Shown here: positions 55,345-64,000 of the stretch, in pieces
Layout: every line of letters starts with the position of its first letter
Position numbering within the stretch: the first letter of the stretch is position 1
Source of the DNA: Tupaia tana
Taxonomy: Eukaryota > Chordata > Mammalia > Scandentia > Tupaiidae
NCBI GenBank assembly: GCA_026018925.1
Contig: JAKSZU010000012.1
Location: forward strand, 41,765,218 to 41,829,217
Length of the DNA: 64,000 nt
Reading direction: 5' to 3'
Position numbers and translations under genes: made by a program
The notes under the pieces: generated by a model
What the model saw: only the letters and a program-made list of their open reading frames with translations
What the model was told of the DNA's origin: nothing
The model's database searches: none

Positions 55345-55903
55345 ATGGTGATTAAGGTCTCTGGATCCCACATGGCTGGCTACAAGGTTTGAGTCCCTGA
55401 AATTCAAAATTTTTAAAAATGATTTTTTTGGGACTGCTCTGTGGCATGGGTAGTTAAGGTAGCTAGATCCAACATGGCCACTTGTACTGAGTCTTAGACT
55501 CAGTGGCACAGGTGCATGCATGTCCAATATCCTGGAAGAAGGGAGAAATGGAGGAGAAGGGATTGTGACATGGCCATCCTCCATGGAGCTACTTTCTCAC
55601 TTTCTCTCTGGTGAACATATGTACCCTCAAGTAAAAAAATATATATATAATTTAAAAATGAAAAATTGTCTAAGTTTATTTCTTTCATGAGTGAGAGAAG
55701 AGGCAGAGAGAGAGAGAGAGAGAGAGGATAACTCCCAAAAAGGTCTCAATGCCTTGATCCATCCCTCGCCCCAGCCAGCCCTGGATCACAGGCACATATG
55801 TGCCTGGCATACTCAGGAAAGTCTTGACCAGAACCTAGAATCTTCCCTTGTGGGTCAGCCTTGCAGAGAGCGGTATTCTACTGTGATGCCACCATCCAGC
55901 CCC
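55345..55903. repeat. M-type SINE fragments (+) and a D-type SINE (-)
   Basis: Head fragment 55345-55410; fuller M-type copy 55429-55646 with an (AT)n tail; D-type at 55660-55903, minus, with a (GA)n run and a CACCATCCAGCCCC end. Confidence 0.72.
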
Positions 55904-56105
55904 TGAAATTTAAATTTAAAGACAGGGCAATCTGTACTATATTTGCTCAAACCAGTAACTAACTTTGAGAGCTCTGGTTTGTGGGACTATCTATACCACC
56001 TATACTATACTGTACTACCACTAGCACTAGAGCTGGTGGACAGGCTCCTAGGCTGGAGGCTGCCCCAAGAAAACCAGACCAGACTGGAAAGAGCAGTCAG
56101 GGGAG

Positions 56106-58513
56106 ATGGTGGGTGTTGGTGACCAGCCAGGCTTCTTTCTCCCTCAGTCATGCAGGGGCGGACAAAGAGCCCACTACAAGCCAGTGAAGTCAGTGGTGCA
56201 GCCTGTTGAGGAGCAGAAGCCCACAGATCCTCAGGTGCAACTCATGACATGGAGGTGACAGGAAGCCCCAGGGCCTCCATTGATGGAGGGAGAGGCTGGA
56301 GAAAGTCTGCCTTGGCTTGGGTGGGGGCCTAAACTGCCCATCATTACCCCACCTTCCTGCTATAGCTTCCAGCCACTGGGGAGTCGGGGCCCTGTTCTGG
56401 GTTCAGGGCTGGAGAATGGTCAGCAGTTCCAGAGCTGGAGGGCCACTTGAACAACTCTCGTTCCCACCTGCTTTCCTCCATGGATGAGGGGACACAGAGG
56501 ATGGAGCCCATAAAAAACAGGAGTTGGCAGGGTGTAGGAAGACCCAGGCTGGTGGGCTAGCAGCCTATGCTGTTTTAGTCACTACCTTTGGGCACCTTCT
56601 CTGCAAAGCCACCTTCTACAGAGCAAAATCCTGACCTGCAACTAGAACCTACCATCAAGTTCCTGTTTACACTCCTGAACACATCTGAGCCCACCGAGCC
56701 CAAAGACCCTGAATCGTAAGGCTGAGAAGGGGAAAACAGAGGCTGCTGCTGCTTCTCCCCTGGGAATATTCAAACCTGGGCTGGAACTTAGTCTGGGCTA
56801 TGCCAAGGGAAGGCCCAGACAGGACCGAAGGAGTCTGGGCCACCAGCGGTGCGCCTCCACAATGCCCACCCCACCTTCCCCCAACCTCCACACCCTCCGA
56901 TCTCATATTCATTGCCCACCTACCCCAGGGACTCAGAGATCCAGGAGTGCCAATTCCTAGATCAGGAAGACTGGGGCCCCCAGCGGATCTCAAAGGAGAT
57001 CAGGCACTTACAGAATGACTGCGTGAGGTGAGCTGGGCTGGGCGGGTGGGGACAGGTAGGGTGACAGGAGTTTCCCCACCAGATTAGGCCTGGTTCTCAG
57101 GTCAGGACCAAGGGTTGATGACTAATGGCTGATGGTTTGCACCTTCATTTGACCTTTGCTTCTCTCTCCCTTCTTGCCATCTCCTCTCCTTTTCCTTGCC
57201 ATTCCCACCCCCCCAACCTGGATGGCCTCCTGGCCAGTAGTAGGTCCCTTGTCTCCCCAGCAGCAGTGGCCCCCTAGTGTATGGGCAGGCCCTGGTCCAC
57301 AGGCCACAGCTCTTCCCTTGCAACCCACTGTGTGCCCACAAGCCTAATGGCAGGCAGTCTAGCAACTGCCTATTGGGTCTTCTGCCTTTAACTGCCCAAG
57401 AACTTGAGGGGGGGTTCAGTCTGTAGGGGAGGAGGCCATTGTCTGGATGTCAAGCTGGGGACTGCACAATGCCATGCTGCTTCCCCTTTGTGGTAATACC
57501 ACAGTCAGAGCCCCGCCTGGTGGCTGAAGGCCTGGGGTGGGGGTGGAGCGTGATGTCACTCCTTTGGGGCTGCCCACACCTGCCCGCCCTGCCCACCCAA
57601 CTTCCCATAGATCTGAATAATCCTGGCTTTCATTCACACAGGGCTGACTTAGAGAGCTCAGGCAGGGCTGGTTCTAGAGCCCACCCTCTTGCCCACCTGG
57701 AACCACATAGAATCCCGTCACAACCCTGACTACAACCCACGGAGTGGCTTCCCTGTGCCACCCACCCCGACCTCAGAGGATTTCTAGTCTGTCCCATACA
57801 AAGAAGCAGCCTGCCCTGCTCTTGCTAAAGAGAAAAAGCATGCTTGATTAGTCTCTGTCTGGGTCACCCGCTGTGAGTCACATGCCTATGGCTGTGCCAG
57901 GATGAAACATCTGGACTCGGTGAAATACTCATTCCAGGTGGCTATGCAAGATGGTGAAGCTGACGGGGTGGGGGGTGCGGGGCATCTCTTTCAACCCTAG
58001 GCTTTGTGAGTTGCTGAGCACTACCCAAGTGGACAATCGGGCTCTGGGGGAGAGGCTGCAAAACCTGGTGAGGCCCCTCCCCCTCCCTGTGTCCTCCCTC
58101 TGGCCTTGGAGCCCAGCCCCCGTGGTGAAGGGGCCTCGGGTGCTCCTGCCCAGTTGGCTCCCCACTCCTGGCTCTGCAACCCTACGTTCCAGCCCACCTT
58201 GTTGTACAAGAACCTGAAGGCTGGAGCTCAGGCCATTCAGGATGAAGCGCAGGCCATCCAGGAGGAGGTGCAGGTGCTGCAGGAAGCCCCGCTGATCCAG
58301 GTGCGAGGGAGGCAGTGGCAGGTGGGGCAGGAGGAGCTGCCGTGCCGTTGCCTGCAGCAACCCAGGTCCCCAAAGGCAGCATTGCTTACCCTTCTGCCTA
58401 ACCTTCCCCAGGACCACAGAAACCAAAGTCAGCCCTGGCCGCCCTGGCCGCGCCTGAGGCCAGAGATTGGACACCTCCTTGGGAAGCCACTCCATCAGCT
58501 AGCTCCTTTCTAG
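56106..58513 (+). CDS. Seven-exon coiled-coil protein gene, not recognised
   Basis: Exons: 56106-56234, 56366-56531, 56622-56715, 56929-57027, 58001-58067, 58193-58300, 58412-58513 (stop TAG). Every junction is GT-AG, phases (0,1,0,2,0,0) agree across all six introns, and the total is 765 nt, or 254 aa. The middle is acidic (EPTEPKDPESDSEIQE). Residues about 148-217 form an amphipathic, probably coiled-coil region including ISKEIRHLQNDC, LLSTTQVDNRALGERLQN and the repeat AIQDEAQAIQEEVQVLQ. The tail is proline/tryptophan-rich (QPWPPWPRL). No membrane segment or enzyme motif is seen. The ATG at 56106 follows an in-frame TAG at about 56050 and has a fair Kozak context (GAG-ATG-G). A strong acceptor-like tract ends at 56147, so the true start could lie in an upstream exon. 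I know no gene of this kind beside human CDCA5. Confidence 0.8.
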
Positions 58514-58521
58514 GTCCCAAC

Positions 58522-58527
58522 AATAAA
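58522..58527 (+). terminator. Poly(A) signal AATAAA of the coiled-coil gene
   Basis: Eight bases after the stop codon, giving a very short 3'UTR and independent support for the terminal exon. A GTGTCTCTGTG stretch follows. Confidence 0.85.
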
Positions 58528-59221
58528 CTTCTTGGCTGAGCTGCGGCTCCACGAGTGTCTCTGTGCCCTGGGACTCGGTGGGGAGCAGGAGGCCACTAGC
58601 TCCAAACAGCTCAGCCCCTGGGCCACACTCCGGCACCTCTCCCCCATCTCCTTCTGTTTGTGAGGCCATTCCCACAGCTCCTCCCCATAGCCTTGTCCTC
58701 CTGCCACCTCAGAGGAAGCTCCAGGTCTGATTGATGTCAGCCTCCAAGAGAGGCTGCTCAAGGGCAATGTGCTCAAGGAAGATTTTCTCCTGATAAGCGG
58801 AGGGTGGGACTGGAAGGGGGCTGGCCGCACTTTCTCCTCCAGAGAATAGAGGCCTGCTCTAACTCCAAAGTGCAGAAAGACAGGGAGGGGTGGGAAGAGC
58901 CACTGCACACCTTGTGACCTTGGATAAGTCCCCTCCCCTTTGTAAGTCATGGGGTGCAGGGAGAGCTGAAGTGAGACTTCTCTAAGGCCCCAGCATCCCA
59001 TACCCTTCAGGCCTGAGGAGGCATCTGGATTTGGGCCCTTGGATTTGAGGGCTTGTGCCATCAGCTTTGCTGCCTTCAGGATCTCTTCAGTCCTTAAGAG
59101 CCTCTCTAGGTGTCCCATTCTGCTGAAGTTAGCAAGAGAAAATGTGCATAGTCACATTTCCACAAAAGGTATACTTTTCAGAAGCTTATAAACGATAACA
59201 ACTAGACAATGAGCAAGCTTC

Positions 59222-59222
<1 letters not shown>
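58528..59222. other. Unique sequence with a long antisense open frame
   Basis: No SINE is present. On the minus strand a 202-codon frame opens at 59118. Its first 40 residues (LLRTEEILKAAKLMAQALKS) look helical and follow an acceptor-like CTAACTTCAG; a donor-like AAGG|GTATGG follows at about 59000. No identity is recognised, and I do not call it a gene. Confidence 0.35.
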
Positions 59223-59223
<1 letters not shown>

Positions 59224-59277
<54 letters not shown>

Positions 59278-59540
59278 TAATTAATGAAGGGAGACCAGCA
59301 GATGGCAAAATGGTTATGTTGCTGGACTCCCACATAGTCGACTACAGTTCGAGTCCTGAACTCGGCAGCTTAAAACTCATGCCAGGAGAATGTGTGTGCA
59401 TGCTCAGAGGGGAAATTGGAGAAGGAATTGAAGTGTAGCCATCTCCCATCGGGCGTGATCTCTCACTTTCTGGCTCTCTGTCTCTCAGGTGAGTGCACGT
59501 ACCCTATAGCAAAAATCTCTCTAAAAAAACAAAAAACAAA
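59224..59540 (+). repeat. T homopolymer (about 50) then L-type SINE
   Basis: Roughly 50 T at 59224-59274 is the longest homopolymer here. An L-type copy follows at 59290-59540. TTAATGAAGG / TTAATGGAGG flank the SINE. Confidence 0.88.
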
Positions 59541-59702
59541 AAACTCATTAATGGAGGAAGCAGTAAGATGAGAAAGCCAGTTTAAAGACGAATACAAAAG
59601 CACTGACACCTGTATAGTCAAAGGGGTTTAAAAAAAAAAGAGGAATTTCAATATAAGACCTCTCAGTTAAATGCAAAATTGACTGGTATCCTATAAGACA
59701 TT

Positions 59703-59872
59703 TTTAAAAAATCTTTATTTATTGTCATTATTTTATTTTATTTTAAGTTGACCAGAGAGAGACAGAAAGAGAGAAGGGAAGGGATAAAGCAAGCTGCCAG
59801 GTCCAGGACTTGAACTGCAGTTACCCATGTGGGAGTCCAGCTGCCCTAACCACCACGCCACTTGCTGGCCCC
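59703..59872 (-). repeat. S-type SINE
   Basis: ATTTTAAGTTGACCAGAGAG, purine run, head ending CCACTTGCTGGCCCC. Confidence 0.85.
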
Positions 59873-59883
59873 TAGGACATATC

Positions 59884-60133
59884 TGGGGCCAGCAGATGGC
59901 ATAGTGGTTATGTTGCTGGACTCCCACATGGCTGGCCACAGTTTGAGTCCCAGATCTGGTGGCTTGAAAATCACACTAGGCACATATGTGTGCATGCCCA
60001 AAGATCCCAGGAGGAGAATGGAGGGGAAGGGATTGTGGTGTGGCTATCCCCCCGGGGGGTGATTTCTCACTTTCCCTATCACTGTCTCTGTCTCTCTCAG
60101 GTGAGTGCACACACCCCAAAGCAAAAAATCTCT

Positions 60134-60165
<32 letters not shown>

Positions 60166-60458
60166 ATAACCCTAAGTTTTATATCCTTTTTTTTTTTTTT
60201 TTTTTTGAGAGGTTTTTCGCTATAGGGCGCGTGCGCTCGCCAGACAGACAGAGAGAGACAGAGAGACAGAAAGCGAGAAATCACCCCCCAGGGGGGATGG
60301 TCACGCCGCAATCCCTTCTCCTCCATTCTCCTCTCGGGATCTTGGGCACGCACGCACACGCGCCCGGCGTGAGTTGTAAGCCACCGGGTCCGAGACACGA
60401 ACCGCGGTCGACTACGTGGGAGTCCAGCGACATAGCCATTACGCTAAATGCTGGTTCC
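59884..60458. repeat. Inverted pair of full-length L-type SINEs
   Basis: Plus copy at 59884-60163 with an A run of about 27; minus copy at 60190-60458 with a T run of about 22 and many CpGs. The two tails are about 30 bases apart. The minus copy has CTATATCC repeats as TSD. Confidence 0.9.
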
Positions 60459-60468
60459 CTATATCCTT

Positions 60469-60628
60469 TTTTTAAAAAAGAATTATTTTATTTAACTTTA
60501 TTTACTTACTTATTTTAATTTGACCAGAGTGGGATAGAGCGAGAGAAAGTGAGAAAGCAAGCTGCTCAAACCGCAGTCAGCCATGTGGGAGTCCAGCAAC
60601 TTTAACCACCATGCCACCTGCCAGCCCC
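60469..60628 (-). repeat. S-type SINE
   Basis: GAATTATTTTATTTAACTTT, AATTTGACCAGAGTGGGAT, shortened head ending CCACCTGCCAGCCCC. Confidence 0.85.
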
Positions 60629-60752
60629 AAATTTTATATTTTATATATGGGTAGAAATCATTTGCATCTTCACCAGTTTTTTGTAAAGTAACCTCTGACT
60701 TTACAGTCAAGTCCCTGATCAGTGGTAAAAGATCAGTCAAGCAGAATCGCTC

Positions 60753-61014
60753 TTTTTTTTTTTTTTTTTTTAAGAGAGAGATTTTTGCTATAGGGCGTGT
60801 GTGCTCACCAGAGAAATAGACAGACAGAGAGAAAGCAAGAAATCACCACCCTCCCCCCCAGAAGAGATGGCCACACTGAACCCTTTTCCTTCATTCTCCT
60901 CTTGGGATCTTAGGCACTCCTGCACACGCACCTGGCGTTGAGTTTTTAAGCCACCTGGACTCGAACCTATGTGCATGGGAGTCCAGCAATGTAACCATTA
61001 CACCATCTGCTGTA
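60753..61014 (-). repeat. L-type SINE
   Basis: T run, AGAGATTTTTGCTATAGGG, body, head shortened around box B, ending CACCATCTGCTG. Confidence 0.85.
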
Positions 61015-61485
61015 ATCCAAATCTCTTCATCGGCTCTCTAGGGCAGAATGACATGGAAAGGCTGGTGGTGGCTTTGCCTTATACCCTCTGCAGGGAAACA
61101 CCGGCCAACAGGCGGAAATTCCAGCTTGTGGGTCTTCTGCAGCTCTGGCTTACCTGACCCCAGACTCCTAGGGATCCTGCCCATGCACAATAATGATGGA
61201 TGACATGTGATAGTTGATTAGTGATGGTTTAATTATTTCCCAGCTGCAGATTGAAGTAAGCTAACATCTCTGACTTAGCAGCCCACCTCTTCCAAGACCC
61301 CATCCTCCTCACCTGATGGGTCTAGGGGTCCCAGCACTGTACCCCCTTCCTGACTTTGATCACTGGTCCAGCTGTACAAACAGCTGTCTTGCCAGTTTCC
61401 TGAAGGGAATCATTCAATACTGAGGTTGAAGAGGGATAGTTGGATCAACAGCTTGATCAATTTATCCATTTAAGGACTTTTATCA
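61015..61485. other. Unassigned sequence
   Basis: Unique DNA; no exon of NAALADL1, the next gene expected from human order, was recognised here. Confidence 0.4.
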
Positions 61486-61730
61486 GGCCCCATCTGGTGG
61501 CACAGTTAGTAGCAAACTGAACTGCAGGACTGGAAGCCACATGACTGATCACAGGTTCTGATCCCTGGGTTGACTCAACACCCGTCTGGGCATGCACGCA
61601 CACTCAAAATCCTGATGCACTGGAGGGCCAGGAAAGGGGGACCGTGGTGTGATGAGACCTCCTCAAGGACTGTTCTATTTTTTTCTCTTGTGTGCTCTCT
61701 ATAATGAATAAAATAAATAAACTTTTAAAA
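61486..61730 (+). repeat. D-type-like old SINE
   Basis: GGCCCCATCTGGTGGCACAG start, AGGTTCTGATCCCTGGG B-box region, and AATAAATAAACTTTTAAAAA tail. Confidence 0.65.
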
Positions 61731-61743
61731 ATATTAAAAACTT

Positions 61744-61979
61744 CTGGGCCCCGTAGTGCAGTGGTTAAGTGCTGTGCATTGGGGGTTGAGTTCCACCTGG
61801 CTAACCGTGGTTCAAATCCCAACCCTGGTGGCTTGAAAAACATGCTGGGTGTTTGTACATGCCCAAAATTCTGACAGGAAGGAGAAATGAAGGATAAAGA
61901 ATTGCAGTGACCATGCCATGTTAAAGGATGCTTTTTCTCTCTTTTTGTTTCTTTTCCATCAGATGACATGTGCCCTCTG

Positions 61980-62020
<41 letters not shown>

Positions 62021-62049
62021 AAAAAAGAAAAGAAAAAACAACCAAAAAC

Positions 62050-62080
<31 letters not shown>

Positions 62081-62286
62081 ATTTGCTTAGGGCATGTGTG
62101 CTTACTGGAATGACAGAAAGTCCTTCCTCATGGGGGAAGGCCATGCTGCAATCCCTTCTCCATTCTCTCAAAATTTTGGGCACACACACACCTGGCATGA
62201 GTTTCAAGCCACCAGGTCTAGGACTTGAACCACTGTTGACCATGTGGGAGTCCAGTGCCTTAACCATTACGCCCCCTGCTGGTCCT
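61744..62286. repeat. M-type SINE (+) and L-type SINE (-), tails facing
   Basis: Plus copy at 61744-62018 ends in about 38 A. The minus copy at 62050-62286 begins with about 25 T. The two runs, 30 bases apart, can pair as a hairpin. AAAAACTT flanks the minus copy. Confidence 0.85.
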
Positions 62287-62819
62287 AATAAAAACTTCTG
62301 TTGACAACATAACAGCCATCTGCATGGTCCTATCTGAGTCTGCTTCCTTAAAGGCCTCTCAGAAGCTTCTCAGCCTGTGAGAGCAAGCATGATTCTGTTA
62401 ATACTGCTTAACCGCAGGAAATCTATTTCCAAGCCTCCTCCCAGTTATCTCTAAACACAGAAGCGCCTACAGATGTCCAAAGTGCATCCTGGCCATACAC
62501 TGTGGCCAGGGGCCTCAGCACTGTGCTGTCCTGAACTCCTCAATCCATGCAGCCATTCTTACAGATGTGGCATCAGAGCAGCCTGGTGATCTTTCCTTAA
62601 GTAAATGAATCAATAGGTGTTTTAGGTGGATGGGAACTGTCTACTAAAAAAAAAATACAATAAATGAGGGATGGGAGAGAGCAGACTAGCAGGAGCCATG
62701 TTCTAGACTAGGCAGAAGCCAGGCTCTGCTGCTGGCCTTAGCTAGGAGTATGGACCATTCATCCATGGTAGCAGGTAGGGCCATGGAGGCAGATGGGGAG
62801 GGAGCTCAAGGCCTCCTTT
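62287..62819. other. Unassigned sequence
   Basis: About 530 bases of unique DNA with no supported feature. Confidence 0.45.
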
Positions 62820-63057
62820 TTTGTTGTTGCTAAAGGTGCATATACTTGCCAGTGAGAGACAGAGATGGGGGCAGGGTGGGGGGGGAGGAGAAAGCGCCCC
62901 TCACTGGGAATGGTCATGCCACAATCCCTCCAGCTTCCCTGTTTTTGAGATTTGGGGCACATACATTTGTGCTCAATGTGCCAGGTGCAGGCTTTGAACC
63001 AAGTGATTGGCCATATGGGATCTGGCTGCCTCAACCACCAGACCACAGAGCCAGCCC
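62820..63057 (-). repeat. M-type SINE
   Basis: TTGTTGTTGCTAAAGGTGC start, purine run, old head ending CAGAGCCAGCCC. Confidence 0.75.
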
Positions 63058-63329
63058 AGAGACCTTTTAATTTTCTCAGTGAAATAGGAAGCGGGTTCAT
63101 CAGCAGAGAGTGGGATGGGGGAGAATGTGTTGGAGGTGTGAGGAGCGAGGAGAGGGTAGAAAATCTGGGAGTGTGCGAGAGTGAGTGGGCCAGCGAAAGA
63201 CTTTAGGATTGCCAGGCAGTAGGAGAGTGTGCCTGAAGTCTGAGACCACGAGGCCATGTGAGCTGCAGGTACATTCGGGCCAGGGCTCAGGCACACAGGA
63301 GGCAGAGAGGGAGTGCAGATGTAAACGGG

Positions 63330-63417
63330 TTGGCATTTTCCCAGTGATTGTGATTTAAGCAGAGAGGATGGGGTTGGCATTTTCCCAGTGATTGTGATTT
63401 AAGCAGAGAGGATGGGG
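63330..63417. repeat. Perfect 44-base tandem duplication
   Basis: Two identical adjacent copies of a unit starting TTGGCATTTTCCCAGTGATT and ending AGAGAGGATGGGG (63330-63373 and 63374-63417). The purine-rich sequence around it (63058-63820) is otherwise unassigned. Confidence 0.95.
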
Positions 63418-63910
63418 TTGCTGACTGAGAGGGCTTCGAGAGCTGAGAGCCGCAGACTGGGCAAGGAGGCAGACAGGTGCATGTAAGAGGGGAAGGAGAG
63501 TGGAGAGGAGCTGGCACCAATGGTTGGAGTTCCTGCAGGGGTGAGGAACTTGGAGTCAGTGGGAGACAGAGAGTGAGGTGGGAAGATGAATGTGTGGTCA
63601 CATGCTTTAGCCTCCTCTAGTAGTTTTCCATCAACACCTACAATCCAGAATGTCCTAGGAAATGCCAACCACAGAGAGGAAGGAAAATTGACCATGTTAA
63701 TATCTGGTGCCTACAGCAGGGTAGACACCAATGGACTCCAGTAACCCGAGCCGATGTCCTAGGGGTTACACCCAGATGTTTGCATACCCTTAGATTTCAT
63801 GCTTACCACGGAATGTCTGACCATGACTTCATATGGGGATGTGTACATGCATGAGTGCCCAAATCCTGACAAGATGGAGAAGCGGAGGAGATTTGCACAT
63901 GTTCCCTCCT

Positions 63911-64000
63911 AGGACTGACCCCACGGCCAGTGGTTGAGCACAATGTATTGGGAATCAGATCCCAAAGGTCAACTGTGGTTTGAAACCCAGCCCCAGTGGC
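63911..64000 (+). repeat. M-type SINE head, cut by the window edge
   Basis: CCACGGCCAGTGGTTGAGCA to the B-box region TGGTTTGAAACCCAGCCCC. A headless body-like fragment precedes it at about 63838-63910. Confidence 0.65.

Noticed and set aside
57637..57723. Possible extra exon of the coiled-coil gene after an acceptor-like CATTCACACAG
   Set aside because: It has no good donor before a stop, and exon 57027 joins 58001 in phase without it.
58106..58513. 135-codon continuous plus frame over the last two exons of the coiled-coil gene
   Set aside because: It reads through two introns with clear GT-AG borders; the spliced model keeps better protein character.

Overview
This is a placental-mammal nuclear segment. 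It has spliced genes with GT-AG introns, CpG-rich promoters, poly(A) signals, processed pseudogenes, an old L1 tail and more than 100 SINE copies. Coding order matches, in reverse orientation, my recollection of human 11q13.1: TM7SF2 (-, first exon only) | VPS51 (-) | TMEM262 (+) | ZFPL1 (-) | CDCA5 (+). All exons of VPS51, TMEM262, ZFPL1 and CDCA5 could be placed base by base. Reconstructed lengths (777, 116, 310 and 251 aa) sit at or within a few residues of the human proteins, so these look like intact orthologues. The species is not identified. It is not human, because the dominant SINEs are tRNA-derived and of a kind I do not recognise. One 7SL/B1-like monomer hints at Euarchontoglires.

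Layout. 1-47 TM7SF2 exon 1; 48-344 its promoter; 480-17947 VPS51 (10 coding exons, with a 12.8-kb intron 2 full of SINEs and a TMSB10 retrocopy); 17948-18140 VPS51 promoter; 18141-28096 a SINE-rich intergenic stretch; 28097-28685 TMEM262, tail to tail with ZFPL1 (29011-32944); about 33354-33649 a shared ZFPL1/CDCA5 promoter with a CDE-CHR-like cell-cycle element; 33650-40969 CDCA5, with a long 3'UTR to about 43180; 43200-56100 repeats, including an L1 tail and an NDUFA4 pseudogene inside a SINE; 56106-58513 a seven-exon coiled-coil gene that I cannot name; 58528-64000 repeats and unassigned DNA.

The genes are not a pathway. VPS51 (GARP/EARP tethering) and ZFPL1 (cis-Golgi) act in membrane traffic, TM7SF2 in cholesterol synthesis, CDCA5 in sister-chromatid cohesion, and TMEM262 in the sperm CatSper channel.

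SINE names used below. L-type: about 240 bp, tRNA-like head with A box and B box, a GAGAGGAGAATGGAGGAG body, a pyrimidine run, then CCCTATAGCAAAAACCTCTC and poly(A). S-type: about 150 bp, same head, CT-rich middle, then CTGGTCAAATTAAAATAAAT. M-type: older, diverged L-like copies. D-type: a separate old family ending in AATAAACTT. Strand is that of the element. SINE boundaries are by eye, good to about 5-15 bases unless a target-site duplication (TSD) is given.
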